From NCBI GenBank assembly GCA_020698575.1, contig CM036244.1, positions 9,022,034-9,086,033 on the forward strand: a DNA stretch of 64,000 nucleotides, read 5' to 3'. The stretch comes from Bostrychus sinensis. Lineage: Eukaryota; Chordata; Actinopteri; Gobiiformes; Eleotridae. The translations under genes were made by a program, and so were the position numbers. The notes below the pieces were generated by a model, which saw nothing but the letters and a program-made list of their open reading frames with translations, made no database searches and was not told where the DNA came from. Positions 47,740 through 59,079 of this stretch are shown piece by piece (positions within the stretch are counted from its first letter, which is position 1; each line of letters starts with the position of its first letter).

Positions 47740-48343
47740 CAGCATCACTAGCTACATAGCCTTTTGTGACTTCTACTGTGTATCATCAAAACTCACCAAA
47801 TTACATATAAAATACTGAAAAGCTATGTATACAAATCCACCCACGCAGTCCAAACCATCTGCACTCGCCTCCCTCGGAGCAGAAACACCAGCCTCTCTCC
47901 GCACAGCACACAACGGGCTGTGGTTCAAACAAACACGGTGCCACTCGGTCCAACGGCGTGCGGTCAGAAGCTGCCTCCAACGTCGCTGAAGCCAGCCGTG
48001 GGTCGTGCGTCATATCGTGTGCGTGTGTCGCCCGCCATCCTGAGCGCATTAGGGATAACTGGATAAGGCTATTGGAAGCCATTTGTAAACAGAAACATGA
48101 AAGAAACCAGGCACGGAGCGAGTACTCAGTCATCAAAGCCTTATCGTTCAATAGGACGCCCCTCCTCAATGCAAAACCAATGGGATCCAAGTCTGTTTAA
48201 TGCATGTAATACAGCTGCAGCAGTGGTTTATGGTTGTACTTGCTTGGTCAAATGAAAATGTTTGAATGATGCAAGTGGCAAAATGTAAAAAAAAAAAAAC
48301 ACATTATAATTGGTCTAATAGTGTTTCTTTCTCTTGTCCGCAG
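47740..48343 (+). other. Sequence immediately upstream of the tcf7 exon
   Basis: 47830-48190 is GC-balanced, not repeated in the window, and contains a TCF/LEF-type word (atcaaag, 48132-48138). It ends in a normal acceptor (poly-pyrimidine 'tttctttctcttgtccgcag'). Mammalian TCF7 and LEF1 have a second, internal promoter that yields short isoforms. This block could be such a promoter, but there is no direct evidence. Confidence 0.3.
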
Positions 48344-48470
48344 TCGAACAAAGTGTCGGTGGTGCAGCAGTCCCATGGGATGCACCCACTCACGTCGCTC
48401 CTGCCCTACAGCAACGACCCCTTCAGCCCCAGCCCCCCTCATCTGCCCACAGACATGAGCCAGAAGACAG
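48344..48470 (+). CDS. tcf7: tcf7 (TCF/LEF family) internal exon
   Basis: Acceptor 'ttctcttgtccgcag', 127 coding bases, donor 'gtaaga'. It starts in phase 0 and ends after the first base of a codon. The 42 codons begin SNKVSVVQQSHGMHPLTSLL and end HLPTDMSQKT, with a Gly codon split by the donor. 'SNKV.VVQ...HPLT.L..YS...F' is the conserved segment that follows the beta-catenin-binding N-terminus in TCF/LEF factors, in the context-dependent regulatory region. The ending DMSQKTG is closest to TCF7 (DISQK), not to TCF7L1/TCF7L2 (DPKTG) or LEF1, so tcf7 is the best paralogue. TCF7 is a nuclear HMG-box protein that controls Wnt target genes with beta-catenin or represses them with Groucho/TLE. The HMG-box exons and neighbouring exons are not in the window, implying long introns, as known for TCF7L2. 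Confidence 0.88.
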
Positions 48471-48534
48471 GTAAGAGCACAAAGATCGTCCACTGCTATA
48501 AAAGAGACATTTTACAATCTTTAACATCATTATT

Positions 48535-48990
48535 TAACTAAAAGAAAGCGTGTTTAATAAGCACTCTACTGGTGCTGTAAAGAAACCAGCAGAGGGCAGC
48601 AGAGTGTTGCAGTCTTTTGAACATAATCATAAAAAGAACAACAGCACTTCACTTTCTTAAACTTTTTGTATGATAACAACAAAATGAAAAATGTCTGTGA
48701 GGAATCAGAGGAAACAGAGCTGCACACTGTTTTTTTGTTTTTTTTGATAAATGAATCAGAGCAGACTTGTTGATTGGTTAGTGCTTCATGGAGTGGGCGG
48801 AGCTTCATGGGAGAGACAGGGGCTTATCCAACTGAGCATTTTGAGGCCTCAGAAAGGTTGTGCCAGAGAATACAGGATTACTCAAACAGGACTTAATCAC
48901 GCAAAACACAACTTCAGGTGTATTTTTGATGAGGGAACAACATAATAACATGGTAGAAAGCTCATTTAGCATGATATAGTCTCTTTAAAT
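48535..48990. mobile_element. T2-family TTAA MITE
   Basis: The text from 'agaaagcgtgtttaataagc' through 'accagcagagggcagcagag' to 'gatatagtctctttaaattg' closely matches 52940-53417. TTAA is visible at the right end (48984-48987). It begins about 65 bp downstream of the tcf7 donor. Confidence 0.65.
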
Positions 48991-48999
48991 TGGTGCTGT

Positions 49000-49870
49000 A
49001 TAAATAATATGAATAGAACTGCTCATTTTGTTCATAAAACACAGTGTGGCTGCATTAAAGACAGCTGTAAAGTATGAATAATCTAGAATGGGTGTTTCAG
49101 AGAGTGCATACTGTAACCACAAGTATTGGTCAGGATGCAATGACCAGAAGATCTTCATTTTAATAATACATTTTAGAGAATACTGTTGTAACTTAAGTAA
49201 TAACAATATTTTTCATACTGGTTAAAGGTCCTTTAAGCAGCGTGTGATCTACTGGTTTGAAAACAGTACTGCAGTCTAAATCAGAACAAGCGTCAGTGAG
49301 TTGCCAGTCTTTTTGCTTTTCTGATTGGACGATCAGCAATGCAGGGTTTAGAACCAAAACAAAAAATGTAAACATAAACAACTTGGGCATAATGTTCAAT
49401 ATTTTAACTGTGACTAAAGCAGTTGTACCATTGTTATCAGTAAAACTAATATATGATTTAAACCTGATCTCATATCTTGGGACGCGTGGGTAGTTTTTAT
49501 GAAATATAAGAAATATACACTGCTCATTGCACCTTTAACTTCTGATACTACCTTCTCTATTTTGTATGAGTCACACTGGAACGTTAGCCACATATCGTTA
49601 GCCTCAGCATAATTGCCTAAATCATATTTTAGGTTTTTAAAATCAACACTTGGCCACTTGGAATTTTTACAAACTTGGTGTGGTTAATGTATATATCACC
49701 AGTAGCATGTATGCAAAATTTAGATTTTTTTTTTTTTTTTTTTTAGTTTGTCAGATAATAAGGTTTTAAAAAAGTGGGTGAAAATCAAGACTTCTGTAAT
49801 ATTTCAAAGTTCAGGGCAGACATGTCCACTTGTCCAAAAAATAAAAACAAAAAAAAAATATTTCACAAAC
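49000..49870 (+). other. Presumed tcf7 intron, no feature seen
   Basis: No exon encoding the next TCF segment (P-rich 'DIS..YPLSPG'-like) was found here or further downstream. Poly-T run at about 49726-49745. Confidence 0.45.
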
Positions 49871-49872
49871 TA

Positions 49873-50450
49873 CTGTATTTTCCGCACTATAAGGCGCATC
49901 GGATTATAAGGCGCACCTTTAATTAATGGCTTATTTTAAAACTGTTTTCATATATTGGGCGCACTGCATTATAAGGTGCATCCACTAGATGGCGCTGCAC
50001 TAAAGGGAATGTCAATAAAACAGTCAGATAAGTCAGTCAGTCAAACTTTATTAATAGAATACAAACCAGCGTTCTTACAACTCCCTCGTTGAAAACAATG
50101 TATTTCCAACTCCATTTGTCACAGTTCAAAGCTACATGAACAGCGTTCGAGCGCTCAGTTTTCTGTCCCCTCAATGTCGCAACTCTTCTACTGAGATGGA
50201 GCAAAGGCCGCGCCTCCTTGTTCTTTTGCGGCAGGATCCATAAACACGCCTATGGCACACATGAACAGCTGGGACTGGAATTCCCCTTTACTGTTTTTAC
50301 CGCTGTCACTTCGGCGACACCCCCTGAATACGGTAGCCATAATTAACCAACATTGATCCATATATAAGGCGCATCGAATTATAAGGCGCACTGTCGGTTT
50401 TTGAGAAAATTAAAGGCTTTTAGATGTGCCTTATAGTGCGAAAAATACGG
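49873..50450. mobile_element. TIR element 'ctgtattttccgcactataa'
   Basis: The left end 'ctgtattttccgcactataa' and right end (reverse complement) 'ccgtatttttcgcactataa' are inverted, continuing as 'ggcgca'. Both ends abut TA (49871-49872 and 50451-50452), fitting a Tc1/mariner-type TA duplication. The interior holds extra 'ataaggcgca' words as inverted subrepeats. Common in fish; non-autonomous. Confidence 0.85.
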
Positions 50451-50459
50451 TAAATAAGA

Positions 50460-51160
50460 TAACACGTCCAAATTTTCACACATGCTACACCAGTGTTTGG
50501 AGAGTAGAGTGAGACAATAATCACAATTTGGCCAAAAAATGACTTAGGCAGTTATGCTATGAGGCTAACGATATATTCATTTTATTTAATGCTGCTGCCC
50601 TGTATATTTGACTGTTACATGCTGACCCATGGAAACAAACTTTTCTTAGTACACTTCAGGTATATAGCGCAATAACAAAGTATGTCTGCAGTAAATCAAC
50701 GTCGGTCTCTCTTGATTCATTTTGACAGCGGCTCTGAACAGCAACACATTCATTTCATTCACACGCACACTGCTTTTGATTCATCATCCACCACATTAAT
50801 CTGCAGTGATTTTTATCTCCCTTTTTTTTTTACCCAAACCAAAGTATACATTTACATAGCGCTACATATCAGGGCATATTTGTCTCTCTCTACACATGTG
50901 GCCCAGTCCCGCTCCCTCCTCTGTTCCTCTGTGTGTGAAGTGGCAGCTCTGAAGTGGGCTGCTCTCCTAAAAGGACTCAAAAACTCACACACACACAAAA
51001 AAAAAAACAAGATGGAAACAATTAGAGTGACAATCTGAGGTCATCTGAGCGTCGCACACACATTTCTCTTTAAGGACGTGCGCACTAACGCAGGCATTTC
51101 TGTTTAAGAGTCACAAACAAACACGCCCTCGAGTTTAAACACTGACTGCTGCAGGACGAA
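50460..51160. other. Non-coding stretch, no gene seen
   Basis: No exon or repeat recognised apart from a short CA run near 50985-50995. Confidence 0.45.
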
Positions 51161-51164
51161 TATG

Positions 51165-51745
51165 CTTCACATAGGGATAACCTTCACAGGGAGAGATTAA
51201 AAACTTGTTCAAAAATGTATTTAAATATTTTCTTGCTCCATAGTCTTCAATTTATGCCTGTGCTTTCTAGGCTTTTAAGTGAAGAAAGCGGAAAAAAAAG
51301 AAGTTGTTTCTTAATATTAAGTTGATTTGAGTTTAAAGGTGAAGTTTTTGGAGGCATCCGATTGTGAATTTTTTCTCGTTAATTTCTTTTTTTGTGGCAT
51401 GTGAGCAGCTACGGTAGCCTTACAGGGACATGTTGCTGTTAAAAAGCAAAACAGGTTGCAAGAAATAAATGTATTTGTTTTGTAAGTTTAAAAAAAAGAA
51501 AGTTGAATGCGCTTCTTCACCAGCAGTGCTCATTTTGTCAACTCCAGGCGACTGTAAGGAACAGGAAGTTTACTGTAGATCCAAAATGGCTCCTTTCTCT
51601 GGCAGGTTTACATATTTTAGGGTAATTTTACCGACAGACAAATGCTTCTTTGTGATGAGGTGTCAAAAAATGCACAAAATATCCTTAAATCAATATATTT
51701 TTAATAAATATATTGTCTCTTTTGTGATTTTTATATGGTTTGTGA
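51165..51745 (+). repeat. ~520-bp repeat, copy 1
   Basis: 'agggataaccttcacaggga', 'tgctccatagtcttcaattt', 'gcagctacggtagccttaca' and 'tttacatattttagggtaat' all recur in order in copy 2 (54175-54690). The middle phrase is also at 60130-60165. It is an interspersed repeat rather than a gene; its type is uncertain. Confidence 0.75.
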
Positions 51746-52310
51746 ATAGGCTACTGCAGTTTAAATGAAAAATATGTTAATTTCTTTGACTGAGTGACTA
51801 TTATTCTGAAAAAATGCAGCGTTCACAATTAATTGCAATTGATTTTTAAGTTACTCTGATTTGAAAATGATGACTTTCTTTTGCCACATTTAGCAACACT
51901 ACTGCAGTCAGTTTGTAGGCCTTTCCCAGCTTAAACTGTGTCTTCACATTTATTTGAAGTAATAAATATCAAGAAGTACCTAATGCAACCTCGCTTTATA
52001 ACCTTATCACAATTACTTTAAGGTCAAAGTACAAATACTACAATTACTACACAAAAAAGTTCTGCGTTTAGTGACCAACAAGCATCATTTATGTGTTTCT
52101 CGCTCATTACAAAGTCCCTTTAACAACAAACAGAGTCCGTATTTATCCTGAGAGACCTGAACGCCTCACAGACCTGAGTTCACGCAGGGGTCAGCAGTCG
52201 GTCACATGGTCCTGAAAACCGGCTCAAAATCACAATTTAACACAAATCACAGACGGATAATCTGCTCTGATTGAACCAAACTGGACTTCAGTGAGCTTCA
52301 GACGGGGACT
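51746..52310. other. Non-coding stretch, no gene seen
   Basis: No recognised feature. Confidence 0.45.
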
Positions 52311-52317
52311 GAGGTCA

Positions 52318-52708
52318 GGAGCAGGACAGGACCAGGACAGGACCAGGACAGGACCAGGACAGGACCAGGACAGGACCAGGACAGGACCAAAACAGGACCA
52401 GGACAGGACCAGGACAGGACCAGGAGAGGACCAGGACAGGACCAGGACAGGACCAGAACAGGACCAGGACAGGACCAGGACAGGACCAGGACAGGACCAG
52501 GACAGGACCAGGACAGGACCAGGACAGGACCAGAACAGGACCAGGACAGGACCAGGACAGGACCAGGACAGGACCAGGACAGGACCAGAACAGGACCAGG
52601 ACAGGACCAGGACAGGACCAGGACAGGACCAGGACAGGACCAGGACAGGACCAGGACAGGACCAGGACAGGACCAGGACAGGACCAGGACAGGACCAGGA
52701 CAGGACTA
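52318..52708. repeat. 11-bp minisatellite 'gaccaggacag'
   Basis: About 35 very uniform 11-bp units; rare variants are gaccagaacag, gaccaaaacag and gaccaggagag. Both strands are open (141 codons RTRTGPGQDQ-like; 134 codons SWSCPGPVLVL-like), an artefact of a stop-free unit. The core 'accaggac' matches the minus-strand unit at 5755-6035. Confidence 0.95.
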
Positions 52709-52839
52709 GACTTTAGCATTTAGCTCCATATATATTTCCAAATACTGAGTCAAAATACAGTGTTTTAAATCTGTAATTTGAGTTGTACAGCCCCTAGAGT
52801 TCAATCTGACTTGGAGCTAAAAGTTTCAGCCATAATATG

Positions 52840-52910
52840 TGCCTGTCCCAAGCCCGGATAAATACAGAGGACGTTCGGTATAAACCAATGCTTAAGTGCA
52901 CAACTGATGT
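52840..52910 (-). repeat. SINE fragment
   Basis: 'gtgcctgtcccaagcccgga' and 'taaatacagaggac' match the family at 10530 and 11700. Confidence 0.5.
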
Positions 52911-52939
52911 GACAAAAAAAGTAATTTGCATTTACTTAA

Positions 52940-53417
52940 AGAGGTGATATTATCCTTTATTTATCTTTTTAAACAAATTTTGGTCACCTCTAGAACAACC
53001 TTTAAAAATATGATCTGACTAAAAGAAAGTGTTTTTAATAAGTACTATACTGGTGCCATAAAGAAACAGGTGAAGAGACCAGCAGAGGGCAGTAGAGTAC
53101 AGTTTTTTGATCAGAAACAGAAAAAAATTGCATTTTACTTCCTTAAACTTTTTGCATGATAACATTTTACTACAAAATGATAAAATAGCTGTAAGGAATC
53201 AGTGAAAACAGAGCTGTACACTGTTTTTTTAGATATCTGAATGAGAGCAGACTGGCTGTAGAGGGCTTGTTGATTGGTCAGTGCTCCTGAGCATTTTGAG
53301 GACTGACAACAGCCATGCCAGAGAATACAAGATTACTAAAACGGGTGCGTTTTTGATGAACAACATTGTAACATGGGAGAAAGCTCAGAAAAGTCAATTT
53401 TGCATAATATAGCACCT
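52940..53417. mobile_element. T2-family TTAA MITE
   Basis: TTAA at 52936-52939 and 53418-53421 flanks ends 'agaggtgatattatcc' and (reverse complement) 'aggtgctatattatgc'. The internal 'accagcagagggcagtagag' matches 48535-48990. No transposase. Confidence 0.75.
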
Positions 53418-53419
53418 TT

Positions 53420-54170
53420 AAATGTCTTTGTTTCTTACTTCTGATTGGCTGCTGAGGTCATGTGACACAGATATTGCCAAGGTGAATGAGGTTGACGCAC
53501 TTAACGACGGAAATGATGCCCTTACGTCTATACAGACTAAACAGGAGGAATAATTTAAGTATATCTGTTAAAAAAAATTGTTTGTTTTGAAATCTTGAAC
53601 GTTGAAAGTCAAGAATAACTTAAATATTGTAAATGGTTTTAAAGTTACACTCAACAATAAGTGCGGTCCCATCCTACTGTGCCATGCATATGCATTTCTG
53701 CTGATGAGTGAAATACGGAGCATAGTTAAAAAACAATGAACAAAAGCCTTATCTCATGTGTGATTAGTGTGACCTCAGGCTGTCTGTGGAAATCCCCTTT
53801 TTCTCTCTTTTCTCCTCCTCTCCTTGTCTCGTCTGGTCCCGTTTGTGTTTGGAGCAGCAGGTGGCTCAGTCTGTCATTATAAGACCTGAGTCACAGAGAA
53901 GACGTCACACAGTACATGTACACACTAACGCAGCCGTACTACCACACCTGCTGCTGCTGCTACTGAACTCCGTGTTTGAAGAGACTTACCTCACTGTCCG
54001 TCTCTCATCGCTCACTAAAAACTGTGTGACGTCCTTGGGCTGAACAGTAACCAGTGTTTTTATATCTCCAACAACAAATACGAGGAGCTGAGAAGTCAAT
54101 CTGTCAACGCTACATTTAAACAAAGCTGGATAAAATTGCAGTTTTTTGGGGTTTTTTTTGGCATTGCTTT
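53420..54170. other. Non-coding stretch, no confident gene
   Basis: The plus frame at 53786-54043 has no recognised domain and no splice context. Confidence 0.4.
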
Positions 54171-54174
54171 TTCT

Positions 54175-54690
54175 ACACTCCACACAGGGATAACCTTCAT
54201 AGTTAGAGATTAAAAAGTATGTATTTAAACATTTTCTTGCTCCATAGTCTTCAATTTATGCCTGTGCTCTCTAGGCTTTTAAGTGAAGAAAGCGGAAAAA
54301 AAGAAGTTGTTTTTTAATATTTAGTTGGTTTGAGTTTAAAGGTGAAGTTTTTGGATTTTCATCTCTTTTTTTGTGGCATCTGAGCAGCTACGGTAGCCTT
54401 ACAGGGACATGTTGCTGTTAAAAAGCAAAACAGGTTGTAAGAAATAAATGTATTTCTTTTTTAATTTAGTAAAAAAAGAACCTGGGATGCACTTCTTCGC
54501 CAGCAGTGCTCATTTTGTCAACTCCAGGCGACTGTAAGGAACAGGAAGTATACTGTAGATCCAAAATGGCTCCTTTCACAGGCAGGTTTACATATTTTAG
54601 GGTAATTTTAGCGATGGACAAATGCTTCTTTGCGATGAACTGTCAAGAAAATGCACAAAATATCCTTAACTCAATATATTTTTAATAAAT
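54175..54690 (+). repeat. ~520-bp repeat, copy 2
   Basis: Collinear with 51165-51745 with point changes and small indels, for example the loss of about 30 bp after 'gtgaagtttttgga'. Confidence 0.75.
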
Positions 54691-54699
54691 GTATAGAAG

Positions 54700-54870
54700 T
54701 TTTCACATTCATTTGCTCAGGGGTGGCTGGTGACTGGAGCCTATCCCAGCAACTATGGGCCTTAAGCGGGGTACACCTGTGACAGTGACCGGTTAGTTGC
54801 AGGGCTGAAACAGAGACATACACAGAATGACAACATTCACTCTCACATTCATTCAATAGAGACAATTTAG
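54700..54870 (+). repeat. Fish repeat 'ctggagcctatcccag', fullest copy
   Basis: 'gactggagcctatcccagca', 'gccttaagcggggtacacct' and 'ggttagttgcagggctgaaa', then 'cattcactctcacattcatt', give the order usual for this teleost repeat. Confidence 0.75.
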
Positions 54871-54873
54871 TGG

Positions 54874-55158
54874 CTAAAGGTGCATTTCCACTGGACAGTA
54901 CAGCACGAGTTGTCTCAGTATGGGACGGTTTTGTTCAGGTGGCCCCAAAACCTGCGTGTCTCCCGGCCCCAGAGTAATGGAAACACAGTGGCGTCACACA
55001 AGTGCAACAACAAAAAAATGTGTTTGATGCTGACTTTTAAAACGTGAAGGCAAAGGAGTGCCTAAAGTAGCACAGTTTGGTTGGAGCACTTTGGTGAGTG
55101 GAAACACCCCTGAACCAGCCCGACACGGGACGTACTGCCCCAGAGGAAATACCCCTTA
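54874..55158. mobile_element. MITE with ~25-bp inverted ends
   Basis: The left end 'ctaaaggtgcatttccactg' and right end (reverse complement) 'ttaaggggtatttcctctgg' are inverted. The interior is GC-richer ('gtctcccggccccagagt'). Non-autonomous. Confidence 0.65.
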
Positions 55159-55164
55159 ATTCAC

Positions 55165-56960
55165 TTTACACATGCATGTTTTTGGGACGGTGTCAGGAAG
55201 TCAGTACCCGGAAAGAATTAGGGTTTTGTGCACTGTTTCTCCAAATATCCAGGTGTCCACTTAGTCAAAACTAAAATAAAATAACAAAAAATCAAGCACG
55301 AAAAAGCCGCCTTATATACAATTTACACTCAACCAAAAAAATAACAAAAAGATTTCTTGTAATGTCCTTTAGTACATTTCTCATTCCCATTTAATAAATC
55401 ATTCTTCTAAGAGCACAGAACACATTTTTTTACTCTTATGTAATATTATTTTTTGCATTTTTTGCCTCTCTCCCTCACTTAAACTGCATTTTTTACACAT
55501 TTTGTAAATTTACATGGTAATTTTTATTATGTGCAATAAAAAAAACAAACAAAAAAAAATACCAGAGTAAAATTCTTGGCAACTCTACTTACGTCTAAAA
55601 CCATTCGAATTGAAACCTTATTGAAAGAAACCTATGGTCAAAAGAGAAAAACCAACAAACCGCACTGTGCTTTTTATTCACTGTCTATTTACTGTATCTG
55701 CGCTGTAAAAAATTAACTCTTACTGTTACGGTTACCCTCGAACATCACACCCCTGAAGTAGCAGTCAGCAGTCATTACTGTAACAAAAGACTGACATTTC
55801 CTCTGGTCTTTAAATGCACCACACATTTGCCTCTTGTCACAGTCATTTAATCTCAATGACACTTTCACTCTTTGGTGGTTGTAGCCGTCGGAGACTATTT
55901 TGAGACTTTCGCTTTAACAAACTGAGAGGCTCTTGAGTCAATCGGTTTCTGTTTCTCTCCACCGCTTGCTTCTGAAGCGTGAGATTGTTGCTAATGCTTT
56001 GCTTATGTTATTAAATTTGGGGGAAATCCAATCAAAAAAGTGCCCCAAAAACGGCTGCTAATTTCCCCTTTCGATTTCCCCAAAAAACAGACAAGTCGAC
56101 TAAACGTGATTAAAGTTTGGTTTTAGGTCATACTGATGGTTGATGAGTTATTGTTATGGTCAAAATGAAAATTGTTCCTGATAGTCAATAGCAGGGGTCC
56201 CATGGGTGCCTAAAAATGTAATGTTATTGAATGTTTTTGCTTTATCCATAAGAATATTTGACCTTTTTTTTTTTTTTTTTACACTACACTTGATACAACT
56301 ACAATGTAACACACTGTAATAACATGTACTTGTGTTGCACTTATGTAATGACATTTTGTGTGCTTACAGCGCTAAGTATAAATGTAATTAAAAATACTTG
56401 TTATACTACTCTATAAGTGCAAAACCCTACCTGGTAAAGTAGTCATTAATGTTTCTGCAGAAGCAAAAATCACTTTGGTAGAGGACTGTAACAGCATTTT
56501 TTTATTACATTTGTATATAGAAGTAAGCAAAATGTCCTTTTTTTATTGTTTGTTATCAAATTAAGACAAAGAAGAAAATAATAGTAATACAGAAAGAAAA
56601 AGCAACCAGACAGCAACAAGACAAAAACAAAACAAACAAAAAAAGGCAACAATTATCTAAAAATATAAAGCACACATCAGAATGAAGAAAAAAAAAATCA
56701 CATTAATCAAAACATCCTTAGGTAAGTATGACATAGTTATATGATATTACATTTTGTTTGGGTACAGTTAAACGATATCTTTTGTGGTAAGTTACAATAC
56801 TACTGGAAAAATAATTCATAGTTTTAGTAACTAGTGGGGCCTTTAATGTCCCTTTGTATCCATGAATCAAATACATAACACAGAATAAATCGTACAAACT
56901 ACTGGTTTTAACATACAGCTAAGAATTCTGCTCCAAAAATGTGTATTTTATTCAATATTA
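55165..56960. other. Non-coding stretch, no gene seen
   Basis: AT-rich with poly-A/T runs (for example 56263-56280). A-rich CAAACAAAA text at 56560-56650 recalls 30590-30700. Confidence 0.45.
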
Positions 56961-56964
56961 TTAG

Positions 56965-57110
56965 TTATAAGATTGTAGATGAATTAGCTCACCACAGGAA
57001 TCAGAAAAAGTATCGCTCAGGCACTGGTATCGAAAACCAAGCTATCGTTTAAGAACTGGTATCGAAAAAATCTGAACAGTACCCATCTCTGTTGTTTCAT
57101 TAGTTACATT
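56965..57110. repeat. 'ggtatcgaaa' MITE fragment
   Basis: 'caggcactggtatcgaaaac' and 'aagaactggtatcgaaaaaa' precede 'acagtacccatctctg', the usual end of a fish hAT MITE. Confidence 0.45.
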
Positions 57111-57199
57111 GTAGTATCAAGTGTAGTGTTACCAAAAAGTGTTAAAAATGTATTACAGTAGGAATAAACTGCACGCACGTTCATTAGATTACACTGCTG

Positions 57200-57358
57200 G
57201 TTTTAGACCAGGTTAAGTCCCTGTTTTGTCCTTTAGTATTGGATTTTTCTTTGACAGCCAAATATTTTCGGAAAGGGTACTACAAATAATTCCATGTGCT
57301 CGCGTACCCTTAGGGGTCCCTGTACCCCTGGTTGGAAAACACCGCCATACATAACTAA
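57200..57358. mobile_element. hAT-like relic ('tacccc' family) next to a minisatellite stub
   Basis: 57205-57240 resembles the 11-bp unit ('agaccaggttaagtccctg'). It is followed by 'ggtccctgtacccctggttg' and 'gaaaacaccgcc', the end of the family fully seen at 34975-35550. Confidence 0.5.
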
Positions 57359-57359
57359 A

Positions 57360-57885
57360 CAGGTATTGGAAAATGAACTGGACTGTCTGAAAATGGAGCT
57401 TGAAAATCCTTTTGACTTAAAAAAAAAAAAAAAAAAGCGCAATATTTAAAATAATTCCTGTGTTTGTTTATCTTTTTTTTTTTTTCTTTGTTTTTAACCA
57501 ATCAGCACAAATTAAATATCTCAGTCTACCCCGCAGTCAGAGTTCAGTACTTACAGACTCAAGTGTGGGGTATATACAGTGCTGCCAACTTCCCCTTTGA
57601 TTTTCCCCAAAACAACCGGGACAAACAGCAGTAATGTATGAAAACAAAACGTGACTAAGACTCTGTGCACACTCAGCTCAGAAGTGGCACAGATGAGATG
57701 TGAAGTTCATTTGAATGTGAGTTCATATACAGGGATTTTACAGTGCCTTCAATTATCATAAAACACAGGAAATAATGAGTCGCTGTCACGCTCGGTCGGT
57801 GAGAAAATTCAGGGCCATTTCACTGTGAATCCTCAGATCCCATCCTCAGTCAGGACACTTTACTGCAGAGAATTTAAGTGAAAAT
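57360..57885. other. Non-coding stretch, no gene seen
   Basis: Poly-A (about 57419-57436) and poly-T (about 57472-57485) runs only. Confidence 0.45.
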
Positions 57886-57889
57886 TAGG

Positions 57890-58200
57890 AGGTTGTGGGT
57901 TCAATCCTCTTGGTGTTCTCTCCAGCTTTCTCTCACTGTCCAAAGTCATGCAAGTTATGGTGAACTGGTGACTCCAGATTGCCCCTTGTGCATGAATGTG
58001 AGAGTGAATGGCCCCTTGTGCAGATCTTGAGCTAGGGTTCGGGTCAGGAGAACTTAGCTGGAGGATTTTAGCCTGCGGTGCGTGTTTTGAGGTTGATGGG
58101 GGAAAGCGGAGCACCCAGGCACACAGGGAGAATGCCACACCGAAAGGCCCCACACAGTCCAGGAATCAAACCTGGGACCTTCTTACTAAGCCTGGGCCCC
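57890..58200 (-). mobile_element. Fish SINE, minus strand
   Basis: On the minus strand it runs from 'aagaaggtcccaggtttgat' through 'cctgggtgctccgctttccc' to 'agatctgcacaaggggcc'. It belongs to the family at 2575-2790 and 38405, and includes the 5' 'ggtttgattcc' B-box-like part absent from the first copy. Confidence 0.6.
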
Positions 58201-58204
58201 ATTG

Positions 58205-59015
58205 TGATGCCTGTATTGGAGGATTATGTTCAGTCTGGGCAGTATACATTAGGCCTGACTCCATTTAAACAAACCTATGACTTAAAAAAAAATAATTATT
58301 ATGTATGATCTGCATATTTCCTTTACAATTTTTACTTAATGTCTGCAAAGTTTAGTGAAACAAAATAAACATCAGATTGTTGAAGCACTGATGTTTTAAT
58401 ATTTTGAAGAAAATCAACTTTTAACACTCCTGCTGAAGACATGTTTTATTAAAATGAAAATATCTCTGTAACCATAAGCAGTAGTTATTTAGTTTTTTCT
58501 CCAGTGTGCTAACGCCATTCAAATGCTGCTTTTGATATCTTTGAGGTCATTTTATAGTCTGAGAGTTTAGTGTCTGTTTCATATTAGATTTTCCTTTGTA
58601 TTTTCCAATCTAAAAGAATTGTTTACCCCAGGGCGCACTTTTTTAAATAAATGTATGTAGAATGCAAATATTTATATGTTTTTATTTAACATTGCACCTG
58701 ACAAGGGTCTATACATTATATTTTATTCATCAAAAGGTTTGTAAACATTTACTTTTGAGCTTTTGTCTTACATTTTCACAGGTTTGCTCTCTTTTGCCTT
58801 TTTTTGCAAGTAGTTTTTGTTCTCAACTGACTTAAATTTCAGGTTGTTCTGAAAAAAAAAATGGTATAAGCATCTCTGTGGATCACTGGAGCTAAATTTT
58901 ATAGCCCTATTTATTTAAAAAAAAAGTCTAGGCAAAGATACAGATGCAGAGGGTTAAGACTAAGATTGATAAATGTGACGTATAGACTGTCTGTATGTGA
59001 TTCATAAGTTTAGGG
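58205..59015. other. Non-coding stretch, no gene seen
   Basis: AT-rich DNA with no recognised feature. Confidence 0.45.
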
Positions 59016-59019
59016 TCCA

Positions 59020-59075
59020 TTCTGAAAACCAGCACTGGGGCCCCTCATTACCTCCTTACGCCGCTGTCCGGGCCA
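59020..59075 (-). repeat. 'cagtggcgtaac' element fragment
   Basis: 'cactggggcccctcattacc' followed by 'tccttacgccgctg' is the reverse complement of the left end at 10010. Confidence 0.6.
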
Positions 59076-59079
59076 GGAC

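Noticed and set aside
52291..52719. 141- and 134-codon frames on opposite strands
   Set aside because: Products of the 11-bp array.
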